Below, in pieces: positions 1-9,382 of a stretch of DNA of 64,000 nucleotides. The notes below the pieces were generated by a model, which saw only the letters and a program-made list of their open reading frames with translations, did no database searches and was not told the DNA's origin. Origin of the DNA: Eubacteriales bacterium. GTDB lineage: Bacteria; Bacillota; Clostridia; Peptostreptococcales; Anaerovoracaceae. Positions within the stretch are counted from its first letter, which is position 1, and each line of letters opens with the position of its first letter. The position numbers were made by a program, and so were the translations under genes. The stretch covers positions 52,306 through 116,305 of the forward strand of contig JAQYMQ010000002.1 in the NCBI GenBank assembly GCA_028872475.1, given 5' to 3'.

Positions 1-158
1 TTACCATTTATTAGAAGAAAAATCAAGTTTTAACTATTCTTTTATATTCTCTTATCATCAATATCCATATATTATATAAATTTTTTAAATTTATTAATAA
101 ATAATTCCCTTATATTCGAAATATAATTTGTAAATAATATATATTTATTAAATTAATG

Positions 159-1544
159 TTATTTATTCTTTTTATCCTTCTTCCTCTTTGAAGCTGCCAC
201 AGGTATTGATGCCAATGCCAGCAACGCAATTACGTTAGGTAAAACCATCAATTGATTAAACATGTCTGAAAGTTCCCAAACAATATCATTAGATAAAAAT
301 GAACCTAAAACAATAAACCCTATAGCAAGTATCTGATATGGTAAAACAGCCTTTTTACCAAATAGATAAATAACATTTAACTTTCCGAAAAAATTCCAGC
401 TTAAAATTGTTGAAAACGCAAAGAACAATAAACAAATAGCAATAAAAATTGCTCCAAATGAATTACCAAAAACAACACCGTAAGCTAATTGAGCTACATT
501 AGTCTTTACAAAACCATCTTGCATACCAGATGCAAGAGGACCATCACCAGCATAAAGAGTTGACACTACTACTAAAGCAGTCATTGTTACTACAACCATT
601 GTATCAATAAATACAGCAATCATAGCCGCAATACCTTGCTTATGAGGATCCTTAACGTTTGCCTGCGCATGAGCGTGAGGAGTAGAACCCATACCAGCTT
701 CATTTGAAAATAATCCTCTTTTTGCACCCTGACTTATCGCAATCTTAAGTGCATGACCAATACCACCACCAATGATAGCACTTGGGAAAAACGCATATTT
801 TATTATCATAGCAAAAGTTTCCGGAACATACTGAGCTCTCATTACTAGAACAATAACTCCAAATAGAAGATATAATGCTGCCATAATCGGAACTAACTTC
901 TCTGTAACTGCTGCAATTCTACTTGTACCACCAATGAAAATAAATACTGAAATAATTGCAATCCCAACACCCATTATCCAAGCTGGTATGCCAAATGCGT
1001 TGGAACAAGCTTCGCCTATTGAATTAGACTGTACCATGGTACCCATAAATCCCAAAGCAAGTGTAATCGCAATCGCGAAGAATGCTGCTAAAACTTTACC
1101 AAACACACCTTTAAAAGCTTTTCTTATGTAATATACAGGTCCACCTAAAACTGTGCCATCATCAGCTATTTCTCTAGTCTCTAGCGCCAATACTGCTTCT
1201 GAATAATTTGTTGCCATACCAAAGAAAGCTATAATCCACATCCAAAAAATTGCACCAGGACCACCTGTTAAAATTGCACCACATGCACCAACAATATTCC
1301 CTGTACCGACCTGTGCTGCAATTGCAGTAGTAAGCGCCTGAAACGAACTCATACCACTCTCTTGCTTACCACCTCTTAGCGAAAAATTACCAAATACATG
1401 CTTCATGCCTTCGCCAAAACATCTAACCTGCACAAATCTTGTTTTGATAGTAAAAAATAACCCTGTACCTAATAGTAAAATTATCAAAACATAGTCCGAT
1501 AGATAAGTATTAATTGTCTGAATAATTGCCAGTAATGATTCCAT
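159..1544 (-). CDS. Sodium:alanine/glycine symporter (AGCS family)
   Basis: A 461-residue integral membrane protein that should import alanine or glycine with sodium. Residues 67-86 carry the AGCS hallmark ending in AAQVGTGNIVG, followed by a GGPGAIFWMW segment near residue 94; about ten hydrophobic segments follow and the C-terminus is a basic tail (KRKKDKK). The length matches the family (about 450-490). The ATG is preceded by an AAGGAGG ribosome-binding site. A glycine riboswitch and a terminator-like hairpin lie between promoter and start codon, so glycine is probably the main substrate or signal; this is inferred from the leader, not from the protein. Alanine cannot be excluded. Confidence 0.93.
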   Translation of the reverse strand: MESLLAIIQTINTYLSDYVLIILLLGTGLFFTIKTRFVQVRCFGEGMKHVFGNFSLRGGKQESGMSSFQALTTAIAAQVGTGNIVGACGAILTGGPGAIFWMWIIAFFGMATNYSEAVLALETREIADDGTVLGGPVYYIRKAFKGVFGKVLAAFFAIAITLALGFMGTMVQSNSIGEACSNAFGIPAWIMGVGIAIISVFIFIGGTSRIAAVTEKLVPIMAALYLLFGVIVLVMRAQYVPETFAMIIKYAFFPSAIIGGGIGHALKIAISQGAKRGLFSNEAGMGSTPHAHAQANVKDPHKQGIAAMIAVFIDTMVVVTMTALVVVSTLYAGDGPLASGMQDGFVKTNVAQLAYGVVFGNSFGAIFIAICLLFFAFSTILSWNFFGKLNVIYLFGKKAVLPYQILAIGFIVLGSFLSNDIVWELSDMFNQLMVLPNVIALLALASIPVAASKRKKDKKNK

Positions 1545-1570
1545 TTTTGCCTCCTTTAATCAACAACGAC

Positions 1571-1602
1571 AATAAAAAATACTACTAGTAAAATAGTAGT
1601 AA
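1571..1602 (-). terminator. Terminator-like hairpin in the symporter leader (riboswitch expression platform)
   Basis: On the minus strand a 7-bp stem (ACTACTA/TAGTAGT) with a short loop is followed by a T-rich run (ATTTTTTATT). It sits between the glycine aptamer and the ribosome-binding site of the symporter. This is the expected position of a transcriptional expression platform, where glycine binding would disrupt or favour the hairpin. The direction of control (on or off) is not visible. Confidence 0.7.
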
Positions 1603-1639
1603 CTCTAGAAAACAAAACATAAACAATTATTTTTGATTG

Positions 1640-1762
1640 CATTCTGTCCTTTTGCCTGAGAGATTCGGAATTTATTCCTTGCACCTTCGGCACTCAATTT
1701 AATGAGATTCTCCAGAGTTTCCTCCACTTCCGGTCTCTTTCAATTCCGAAAGTTTCATTGGA
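1640..1762 (-). ncRNA. Glycine riboswitch (gcvT class), apparently one aptamer
   Basis: Minus-strand leader of the AGCS symporter. It contains the conserved blocks CTCTGGAGA, then GCCGAAGGTGCAAG, then CTCTCAGGCAAAAGGACAGA, in the order and spacing of the glycine aptamer. A small upstream hairpin (CTTTC/GAAAG) precedes it. I see only one full set of conserved blocks, so this looks like a singlet rather than the usual tandem aptamer. The family is well known to control glycine transporters and the glycine cleavage system. Confidence 0.93.
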
Positions 1763-1795
1763 ATTTATTAAATTATAATAAATAACGTTAGGGGT

Positions 1796-1824
1796 ATTAT
1801 TACATATCATCGATAGTATGTCAA
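1796..1824 (-). promoter_or_regulatory. Promoter of the symporter transcript
   Basis: Minus strand: TTGACA at 1824-1819, 17-bp spacer, AATAAT at 1801-1796. The -35 is a perfect consensus and the spacing is optimal. Transcription would start about 30 bases upstream of the riboswitch. Confidence 0.65.
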
Positions 1825-1845
1825 CATTATATATCTATATAAAAT

Positions 1846-1884
1846 AAAAAATGTTCCCTATCTAATTAGTAGAGAACATTTTTA
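1846..1884 (-). terminator. Intrinsic terminator of the 680-residue surface protein gene
   Basis: Inverted repeat AAAATGTTC/GAACATTTT around a loop, followed on the minus strand by a T-rich run. It begins about 25 bases past the stop codon of the surface protein gene and separates it from the symporter transcript. Confidence 0.8.
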
Positions 1885-1907
1885 AATACAATATTATTAA
1901 TAATTTA

Positions 1908-3950
1908 TTAATTATGTCTTCTTCTAAGAGCAAATACTAATATAGATGCAGCTAGTAATGTTACAACATACTCCATAACATCGCTTTCATCACCTGTCTT
2001 AACTCCCTTTGTCTTGATCACAGGCTTGTTTGTAGGCTTCTTAGGATCTTTTGTCTTATCAACTATAGGTTTCTCTGGAGTTTTTTCATCCGCTATATAA
2101 ACCCATTCACCAACTAAAACTAAATCATCATCCGCAATACTAGGATTTTCTGAAAGTTCAACTAAGTTATTATTTTCATCATTCTTATGCCAAGCCTTAA
2201 ATTTCCAAATACCACCGTCAACCTTAACATCATCAAATTTTGGCAAAGTGATTTCTTCACCTTTGAGTATACCAAATTCATCCTGTGGTTGCTTTGCTAT
2301 AACTTCTGCAGGTAAATCAATATTCTCCGTACCACTAATAAATGTATAGATTACATTATATTTTTTTTCTAAATAACTAAGTTCTAATTTATTAGAAGAC
2401 TCTAATGAATTAATAGCTGTATCAGATTTTAAAGGTAATGTAATCCCCCATTGACTAACTGTTCCAGCTGATACTACAACATGACCTGCTATACTTCCTG
2501 AAATTTTTAACGTAGCCTCCGCTTCTGTGTCAGCCAATTCTTTTGCTTTAACATCTGAAACCCTAATTACAGAAGCATTATATTCTTTTTCACTTAATCC
2601 AGGTTGCAATGTCTTTAAATCTGTTTTTGAAATAGCTCTCAAAGTCATATTCCTTGTAATTGCTTCCGGAATAGTTTCATCACCACTTGTTACAACATCC
2701 TTTTCTTTGATTTTTTCCTGATCGCCTTCTCTTAGAACAACACGAACTGTAATATCCCTATTACCTTTTGTTTCTACACCAAATGTCACTTTTTCACTTG
2801 TAGAATTTACCAATGTTTTAAAACTATTTGTGTCATTCCCCAAAGCACTTCCGTCAGTAGGATTTAATACATTTAACTTTTCTTTATTCGCACCAAACAC
2901 ATAAAGTGGTCTCCATGAATGCCCTGCGAACTCTAAATATAATTTATCTGGCACTATTATATCACCATCTAAGTTAATTTTTAAATCTACATATGTATAA
3001 TCAGCAGCTTTACCATCTTCAGTTCCAAAAGTTCCATTCTTATACCTAGTGTTATAGTCAAAACTTAAAATTGGACGCAAAGCATTGCTACCTACTGGAT
3101 TTCTATAAACTAGCATAGCTACAGTTTTATTCATTTCAAATACAGCATTTAAGACTACTTCATTTATATTATCTATATCATCCTTTTTCTCATATACATC
3201 AACGATTTTCTTGATGCCTTCTTTATCTGTCTCTTCAAATAAAGTTGTGTCTGGCAAAGTATCTTCTCCAGATATATCATGATTTATTGTTAGTTTATTA
3301 TCATTAATTATGCCTTTAAATTGATCTACGTTAATCAATCCAATAAGATTCCAAGCAGAACCTGGAAACGGGGTGTTAGGTTCATTTAAACTAAAATATA
3401 CTCCATACAGCTTAGCATCTGCAGGTATCCCATTTGGAAAAGCTTTTTCAATTGTATCTTCTTGACCAAAAAGTCTAGCCCCTTCCGCTAATTTACCATT
3501 TTCAACAGGCGGTTTATCTGACCATCCAAGAAATGTTTTAGCTAAACCTCGCAACAATCCATCATTAGCTTTTGGCGCTCCCAACTTATCTGTAGCAACA
3601 CTAAAATTTTTAACTGTATCCTCTTTTTTTGAAGATTCACCAACCCACTGTCCCACAAAAGTTACAGTTCCTTCGTAATTAGGAGTTGCTTCTCTTGTCA
3701 TCGGTGCTGCTGCTTCTTTTTTAACTTCAGTAGCTTCTTTCTCTACAACTGACTTATCTAATTCACCATTTTTATCTTCTGTCAATTTCATCGAATCTTC
3801 AGTGGGATTAGCTGTTTCCTTTGGTGCTTCAACATCTGTAACTTCCTCTATAACATTTTCATTGTTTGCCCATACACTTACATTTGATAATCCTAAGCTG
3901 ACAAATAATGCTAATACCAATGAAAAAGCCAATATTTTCTTCTTTATCAT
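1908..3950 (-). CDS. Secreted surface protein with SHIRT domain and TGD-type C-terminal anchor
   Basis: A 680-residue exported protein. Residues 1-28 form a signal peptide (KKK, hydrophobic core, cleavage near VWA-NN). A Glu/Thr/Lys-rich low-complexity stretch follows to about residue 90. The middle is beta-rich and unrecognised, with GTVTFVGQWVG and LFGQ motifs. Residues about 528-618 match the SHIRT pattern: YTFISGT, LPAEV, VDGGIWKFKAW, then VLVGEW. The tail is Pro/Lys-rich, then VKTGD, a hydrophobic helix and RRRHN: a sortase-like sorting signal with TGD but no LPXTG. An AAGGAGG site precedes the ATG. The next gene upstream is also a surface protein, 114 bp away. Likely a wall-anchored adhesin or stalk protein; the ligand is unknown. 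Confidence 0.82.
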   Translation of the reverse strand: MIKKKILAFSLVLALFVSLGLSNVSVWANNENVIEEVTDVEAPKETANPTEDSMKLTEDKNGELDKSVVEKEATEVKKEAAAPMTREATPNYEGTVTFVGQWVGESSKKEDTVKNFSVATDKLGAPKANDGLLRGLAKTFLGWSDKPPVENGKLAEGARLFGQEDTIEKAFPNGIPADAKLYGVYFSLNEPNTPFPGSAWNLIGLINVDQFKGIINDNKLTINHDISGEDTLPDTTLFEETDKEGIKKIVDVYEKKDDIDNINEVVLNAVFEMNKTVAMLVYRNPVGSNALRPILSFDYNTRYKNGTFGTEDGKAADYTYVDLKINLDGDIIVPDKLYLEFAGHSWRPLYVFGANKEKLNVLNPTDGSALGNDTNSFKTLVNSTSEKVTFGVETKGNRDITVRVVLREGDQEKIKEKDVVTSGDETIPEAITRNMTLRAISKTDLKTLQPGLSEKEYNASVIRVSDVKAKELADTEAEATLKISGSIAGHVVVSAGTVSQWGITLPLKSDTAINSLESSNKLELSYLEKKYNVIYTFISGTENIDLPAEVIAKQPQDEFGILKGEEITLPKFDDVKVDGGIWKFKAWHKNDENNNLVELSENPSIADDDLVLVGEWVYIADEKTPEKPIVDKTKDPKKPTNKPVIKTKGVKTGDESDVMEYVVTLLAASILVFALRRRHN

Positions 3951-3985
3951 AATTCCTCCTTATAAGTAATATATTTATCAATTTT

Positions 3986-4025
3986 ATGATACACAGATTA
4001 ATACGAAATAACAACGAAATAACAA
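3986..4025 (-). promoter_or_regulatory. Promoter with overlapping 11-bp tandem repeat, upstream of surface protein gene
   Basis: Minus strand TTGTTA (4014-4009), 17-bp spacer, TATCAT (3991-3986). The -35 lies inside two perfect tandem copies of an 11-base unit (plus strand CGAAATAACAA at 4004-4014 and 4015-4025), with a third decayed copy after it. One DNA turn per repeat is compatible with a regulator binding side by side on the -35, but that is inference. Confidence 0.45.
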
Positions 4026-4064
4026 CCAAATATACTAGTTTAACACAATTCACTGTATATTATT

Positions 4065-7000
4065 CTATCTTTCTCTTTTTAATCTTAATAGAAATATACT
4101 CAATAGAGAAATTACCATTATTAATAAATATGTATTCATATTAGACTCATCATTTGTATTAGGTATATTCTTGTCTACACCTGGTTTACCTTTTTCAGTA
4201 GTAGTTTTAGGATCTTTTGGTATTACTTTATGTGTATTAGTTACAATAAATCCTTCTGTCATATCACCATCAACTTTAGAATCATAATTTTTAACTGACT
4301 GTTCTCTAACAGTATATTTGATTTCTTTACCTTGTTTATATTTATCTAAGCCTTCAATACGTTTTGACCAGTTATCTTTTTTACTAATAATATATTCACC
4401 TATATTTTCATCATCTGCAAATAAGTACACTATAATGCTTTCAGGTCTTAACTTGTCGGCATCATTTTGATCTTTCCAAATCTTAGCAATATCAATATTT
4501 ATCTTTTCAATTTGGTGTGTATTAGTAATATTATAATTTTCGTATGCAGCGGTATAACTAGGCACAGCTTTTTCTACTACTGTATAGTTAATAAGTCTTC
4601 CATTTGCATATTTGTCAACTTCCTTGAAGCTGTATAACCATTCACCATTGTCATTTTCTCTAACAGTAACTGTATCGACAATAATATCGCCATTCATTAG
4701 GTAAACAATAATTGATGTTGGTCTCTTTCCATCTTGATTATTATTGTCATTCCATGTCTTTTGTCCAGAAATAATCATCTTTTCTGGCGTATAAGAATTT
4801 GTAATCTTATATGAATCTACACTAGATACATAGTCATCCAAACCTTGACTATCTTCCCTTATTGTATAAACAATCTTTTTACCATTTTTATATACAGGTA
4901 GAGATTTAAATGAAGCTTTCCATACTCCATTTCCATTGTCACTGATTGTTATAGTTTTATTAGTATCAACTTCATCGGCTACCAATATTACTTTTATAGA
5001 TGCTGGTCTCTTTCCATCTTGGTTATTTGCATCATTCCAAATTTTCTCAACCTCTATATCCATTGTTTTTGGCGTGTAACTATTAGTTAATGTAAATCCA
5101 TCTACTACACTGCCTTTAATCATCTTAGTATATTCTTTTGATGACATTGTTTCATCAACCGTATATGCAATTTCTTGACCATTAGCATACTTTGGCAAAT
5201 TAGTAAAAGTATATGTCCAATTTTCATTTTTAGTCAAAACATGCTCACTAACAGTATTATCACCATTTTTCAACAGTACATTTATAGAATCAGGTCTTAT
5301 ACCATCCTGATTTTCTGCATCATTCCATACTTTATTAACCTTAACTGTAGTTAACTCCGGATTTCGAGTATTTGTTATTGTTGCTGTAGCCTTTGATGAA
5401 TCATTAGCATCAAACTTTATAGGTGTAATAACTGGATCATTATATCTATTGACTTTTGTTTCAGTAAGTGAATAGTTAATATCTTTACCATCATCAGTTT
5501 TCAATAATAAATCATTAAATGTATATTCCCATGCGTCAGTTTTTGTTATTGATACTGAGGATTGTTTTACAATATCGTTACCAACTTTACCTACTAATGT
5601 TACATTTACAGAATCTGGTCTAAATCCTTCTATATTTCCCTCATCTTGCCAAATCTTATTAACTTTAAGGTTAAATTTATTTATCTTTGTATTTGTAATT
5701 ATAAATTTACCTAGTTCAACTCCAGTATTCTGAGCCTCTAATTGACTTGTACTCAACAATCCATCTTTGGCATTTGGCGATATTTCAGTTTTGAAACCTT
5801 CTAAAGCATCTTCTGTAACAGTATATTTGATAGGTTTTGATTCACTATTAAACACAGCTTTATCTTCAAATACACCTTTCCAATTTTTATTAGCATCAGA
5901 AGCATTACCGTCTAAAGTAATAGTGTCCACCTTAATTCCATCAGCAAGTAAGTTAATCTTAACAGGCTGTTTTTCATTTTCTTTCGTATCAACCCATACT
6001 TTTTCAACCGGAATGTCAATAGACTGAATCCAACCCGCATAAGTATTTATAATATATGGGCTAACAATACTTGTAATATTGCCATTTTCTTGCTTTGTAA
6101 ACTTAACATTATTAAAATCAATCAAATGTTGTTTAACATTCGCTGGCTGATGTATATTTTGAATACCGTTTTCATTATTCGTAGTAATTGCTACAGCTTC
6201 ATTTGTAGAAGCTACATTATAATACCATCCTGAGAACATATAATCGTTTCTCACTGGTTTTTCCGTCAATTCTGTCATCTGCTTTGGCGTAGACCATGGC
6301 GCACTAGAACTGTATATTACGTACAACTGCTCTTTTTTATCGTTGCTTGTTTCAAATTTGGCAGGTTTTGTATCGGTTCCATTAGAGTGATATACCATCT
6401 TAGCTCTTTGACCTAAAACAATATTTTTAACATCAGGATCTAAAACATAATCCCACGCTCCAACACCTTTATGATCATCATACTCTGATATTGTTTGGCT
6501 TGTATCTTTTGAATCATAATGCAAAAACTTCGCATCACTCTCATTAGGAGTATAATTATCTGTTCCTTTTGCCACCACATAGCCTATATGTCTTTCCATA
6601 GGTTCATTAAATTTAGGATGTAATGGATATACTGGATTATTAACGGTATCCGCAGGTTGCGATTTTGGTTTTTCACTAATTGATACATTAATTCTATTTG
6701 TCAAAGAGCCTGTTAATAAAATAGCTGACTGTCCATCTAAAACTCTGACATCTCCTCCATCCATAACAGCTCTAGGTGTTATAATTACATCTTTTACCGC
6801 ATAGATATTAGCTCCCGCTTTTTCTTCTGTATTATATACATGCTGATTTAAATTAGAATAATCACCTTTTACATTGCCAGATAAGACTGCATTGTCTATC
6901 TTTAAATATCCATCATTTAGTATTCCACCAGCCATACTATAAGCCTTGTTATTAATTATGTGAGCAGCACCAGTAGACTCTGTTCCTGTAACAGTTAAAC

Positions 7001-8519
7001 TACCTTCATTATATATTCCTGCCCCTGTAGATGAATACTGTGAACTAGAAATTTCACCGCCTTCTATAAGGACTTTATTTCCTGCGCCATTATATATTCC
7101 ACCACCATAAGCTGTATTACTAAAAGAATATACAACATTATTTGTTATATTAGATTTTCTTATTGTTAAATCAACAGATGATGCCGGTATATTACCATTT
7201 TGTAAACCCTTACCAATCTGTGTATTTAAAGCTATACCACCACCAGAGATTTCAGCAGTAAAATTATTAATAGTTGTGTCCTCAATTAAAGCTTTAACTG
7301 AAGAATGATCATAAAAAACGATAGCGCCACCATATTTTGCTGTTTTATTTGCCCCAGTAGCATTCCAACCTATCCCGCTACCTTGCAACATAGATTTCTT
7401 AAGATTGAAAGTACCACCTCCTACTACCTGAATAAGACCACCAGATTCAATAACATATGAACCTTTCCCTGTAGCAAATGATGACTCAATAATATCTAAA
7501 TTAGAATTTTGTGATGTAATAGCACCACCTGCAACGCCATAAGCTCCCTTGTTGTCAGCTACCTTAAAATCTGAATTTTTAATAGTTCCCTTAGACCCTT
7601 CATATTTAATAGCGCCACCTGTATTAAATGGACCAGTTATTACAAAGCTAGTACCATAAATATTAGCAACTGATTCCGTCGCTTCAATACTGCCGCCTTG
7701 CAATCCACCATTATCACTCCAATGTCCTAGATAATTACCATCGAATAATGTAGTATTTTTATCTATTACAGATTCATCATTTATATTTAAAATCGAATTG
7801 TTTTCAAGCTTTATGGCACCGCCTTCTCCATTGACACCATAACCACCTTCAATCATACCAGTATGATTCTTAATAAATTTACTCCCTTTGATATTAATTA
7901 TAGAACCACTAGACATAATTGCCCCTCCATGAGGTGCTAAAATTAAATCAAGTGTTGAAGTAATTTCCTGTTTTGGCGTTTCTTTTTTTGTTGAGTTATT
8001 TTCAAATACAGTATTGTCAATGTTAATATTTGCCGATAATGCTAGTATAGAACCACCTGAATAATTTTGCTTATTTGTTCCTGACTCAATCTTTTTCTTA
8101 AATTTATCTGTACTTCCATTTATCAAAGTACACCCATTTAGTTCAATTGTAGAATCATGGTTAGCAATAATATGTCTCCCTAAATCTGCACCATCTAATA
8201 CAGTATTATTAATTGTCAAATTCTTCCCATTATTAACAACGAACATACTCTCTACATCTTCATTAGCAATAGTAAGTTTTTTACCACTAGCAGAAGTGAT
8301 TAACTTATTTGAAGACACTGTCAATTTCTCTTCAATATTTATATTTGTGGCAATATGAATACTGTTTACTGAATCATTTTGTATTGCTGCTTTTAACTCT
8401 GCAAATGTGGTAACATTAACATCAGCTGCATTAGCGACATTACAAAAAATAAAAACAGAAAGAAGTATTGTAAAACTCAAGCAGATTGCAATACCCTTTC
8501 CTTTTAGAAGATTTCCCAT
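4065..8519 (-). CDS. Giant cell-surface protein: beta-helix head, InlB-type repeat, six CnaB stalk domains
   Basis: A 1484-residue exported protein. Residues 1-32 are a signal peptide ending ANAA. Residues about 33-650 show the repeated Asn/Gly pattern of a right-handed parallel beta-helix (GGAI, GGGIYN, NNTAYGGGI), as in polymorphic or pectate-lyase-like adhesins; no catalytic residues are recognised. About 700-800 resembles an InlB/Flg_new repeat (MFSGWYYN). Six CnaB repeats follow, starting near residues 834, 945, 1057, 1153, 1247 and 1339, each with K-W-D near the start, YTV-E, and a closing ITNT/ITNS. These are the residues expected to form Lys-Asn isopeptide bonds. The C-terminus has IPNTNDES, a hydrophobic helix and RLKRER: an anchor-like signal in which the usual TG is TN. 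Probably an adhesin on a rigid stalk. Confidence 0.87.
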   Translation of the reverse strand: MGNLLKGKGIAICLSFTILLSVFIFCNVANAADVNVTTFAELKAAIQNDSVNSIHIATNINIEEKLTVSSNKLITSASGKKLTIANEDVESMFVVNNGKNLTINNTVLDGADLGRHIIANHDSTIELNGCTLINGSTDKFKKKIESGTNKQNYSGGSILALSANINIDNTVFENNSTKKETPKQEITSTLDLILAPHGGAIMSSGSIINIKGSKFIKNHTGMIEGGYGVNGEGGAIKLENNSILNINDESVIDKNTTLFDGNYLGHWSDNGGLQGGSIEATESVANIYGTSFVITGPFNTGGAIKYEGSKGTIKNSDFKVADNKGAYGVAGGAITSQNSNLDIIESSFATGKGSYVIESGGLIQVVGGGTFNLKKSMLQGSGIGWNATGANKTAKYGGAIVFYDHSSVKALIEDTTINNFTAEISGGGIALNTQIGKGLQNGNIPASSVDLTIRKSNITNNVVYSFSNTAYGGGIYNGAGNKVLIEGGEISSSQYSSTGAGIYNEGSLTVTGTESTGAAHIINNKAYSMAGGILNDGYLKIDNAVLSGNVKGDYSNLNQHVYNTEEKAGANIYAVKDVIITPRAVMDGGDVRVLDGQSAILLTGSLTNRINVSISEKPKSQPADTVNNPVYPLHPKFNEPMERHIGYVVAKGTDNYTPNESDAKFLHYDSKDTSQTISEYDDHKGVGAWDYVLDPDVKNIVLGQRAKMVYHSNGTDTKPAKFETSNDKKEQLYVIYSSSAPWSTPKQMTELTEKPVRNDYMFSGWYYNVASTNEAVAITTNNENGIQNIHQPANVKQHLIDFNNVKFTKQENGNITSIVSPYIINTYAGWIQSIDIPVEKVWVDTKENEKQPVKINLLADGIKVDTITLDGNASDANKNWKGVFEDKAVFNSESKPIKYTVTEDALEGFKTEISPNAKDGLLSTSQLEAQNTGVELGKFIITNTKINKFNLKVNKIWQDEGNIEGFRPDSVNVTLVGKVGNDIVKQSSVSITKTDAWEYTFNDLLLKTDDGKDINYSLTETKVNRYNDPVITPIKFDANDSSKATATITNTRNPELTTVKVNKVWNDAENQDGIRPDSINVLLKNGDNTVSEHVLTKNENWTYTFTNLPKYANGQEIAYTVDETMSSKEYTKMIKGSVVDGFTLTNSYTPKTMDIEVEKIWNDANNQDGKRPASIKVILVADEVDTNKTITISDNGNGVWKASFKSLPVYKNGKKIVYTIREDSQGLDDYVSSVDSYKITNSYTPEKMIISGQKTWNDNNNQDGKRPTSIIVYLMNGDIIVDTVTVRENDNGEWLYSFKEVDKYANGRLINYTVVEKAVPSYTAAYENYNITNTHQIEKINIDIAKIWKDQNDADKLRPESIIVYLFADDENIGEYIISKKDNWSKRIEGLDKYKQGKEIKYTVREQSVKNYDSKVDGDMTEGFIVTNTHKVIPKDPKTTTEKGKPGVDKNIPNTNDESNMNTYLLIMVISLLSIFLLRLKRER

Positions 8520-8549
8520 TAATCTTCCTCCCTTCTATAAAATAACTAA

Positions 8550-8591
8550 ACAATATATATTACATAATTAACAATATATATTACATAATTA
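8550..8591. repeat. 21-bp tandem repeat upstream of the giant surface protein gene
   Basis: Two consecutive copies of an AT-only-plus-C unit beginning ACAATATATATTACATAATT (period 21), about 30-70 bases upstream of the start codon. On the minus strand each copy holds a TTGTTA and a TAATAT, so the repeat may duplicate promoter elements. Confidence 0.6.
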
Positions 8592-8699
8592 ACATCTATA
8601 AATCATCATTTTTAAAAACCTTAAATACATTTATTTGCATATAATTATACAATATATTATTATATAAGATATTTGTATAATTACAATATTTTTAACACT

Positions 8700-9281
8700 T
8701 TAATACAATAAAATATCCAAAATTTTGTATAAATCTTCAATTTCTAAGTTGTTTGATAAAACTAAACTTCCTTTTTGTATTTTTTCTTGGTCGCTAAGTT
8801 GATTTTCCATTCTAGCTTTTACTTCTTCTGCTGAAACATTATCCCTTTTTGCAACCCTTTCTATTCTTTTTTCTTCATTTGCTACAACGACCCAAATTTC
8901 ATCACACTTTTCATCTAATCCTGTTTCAAAAAGTAGAGGGACATCAAGAAATATTTTTTCTTCACCACTTCTTTTGAACTCATCAATCTTTATATCAATA
9001 TTACTGATTATTTCTGGATGAATAATATTATTTAACTCATCTAATTTTTCCACATAATTAAAAACAATATCCGCAATCTTCTTGCGATCTATAGCTCCAT
9101 CTGATGATAAAATATCTTCGCCAAACTTCTTAATAACATTTTCCTTTACTGTAAGATTATTATCCATAATCTCCTTAGATATTTTGTCAGCATCAATTAT
9201 CTTAAATCCCTTATCACTAATATATTTAGATACTGTAGATTTACCACTACCGATTCCACCTGTTAATCCTATAATTTCCAC
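8700..9281 (-). CDS. coaE: Dephospho-CoA kinase
   Basis: A 193-residue cytoplasmic kinase catalysing the last step of coenzyme A synthesis, phosphorylation of the 3'-OH of dephospho-CoA. The P-loop is GLTGGIGSGKS at residues 5-15. DADKIS (about 31) and LDVPLLFETGL (about 108) are the family's acceptor-binding motifs. Full length for the family. The start is GTG, six bases after an AGAGGT ribosome-binding site; the lack of an ATG at this position with conserved MEIIGLTGG supports GTG. It lies 101 bp downstream of polA on the same strand, a common polA-coaE arrangement in Firmicutes. Confidence 0.96.
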   Translation of the reverse strand: MEIIGLTGGIGSGKSTVSKYISDKGFKIIDADKISKEIMDNNLTVKENVIKKFGEDILSSDGAIDRKKIADIVFNYVEKLDELNNIIHPEIISNIDIKIDEFKRSGEEKIFLDVPLLFETGLDEKCDEIWVVVANEEKRIERVAKRDNVSAEEVKARMENQLSDQEKIQKGSLVLSNNLEIEDLYKILDILLY

Positions 9282-9382
9282 AACTTTACCTCTTTTCTAT
9301 CACACAACTATTACTCATATATAAGCAAAAAATCACTGATTCACTATAATAATTAATTCTCCAATTAATTCCCAGATAATCA

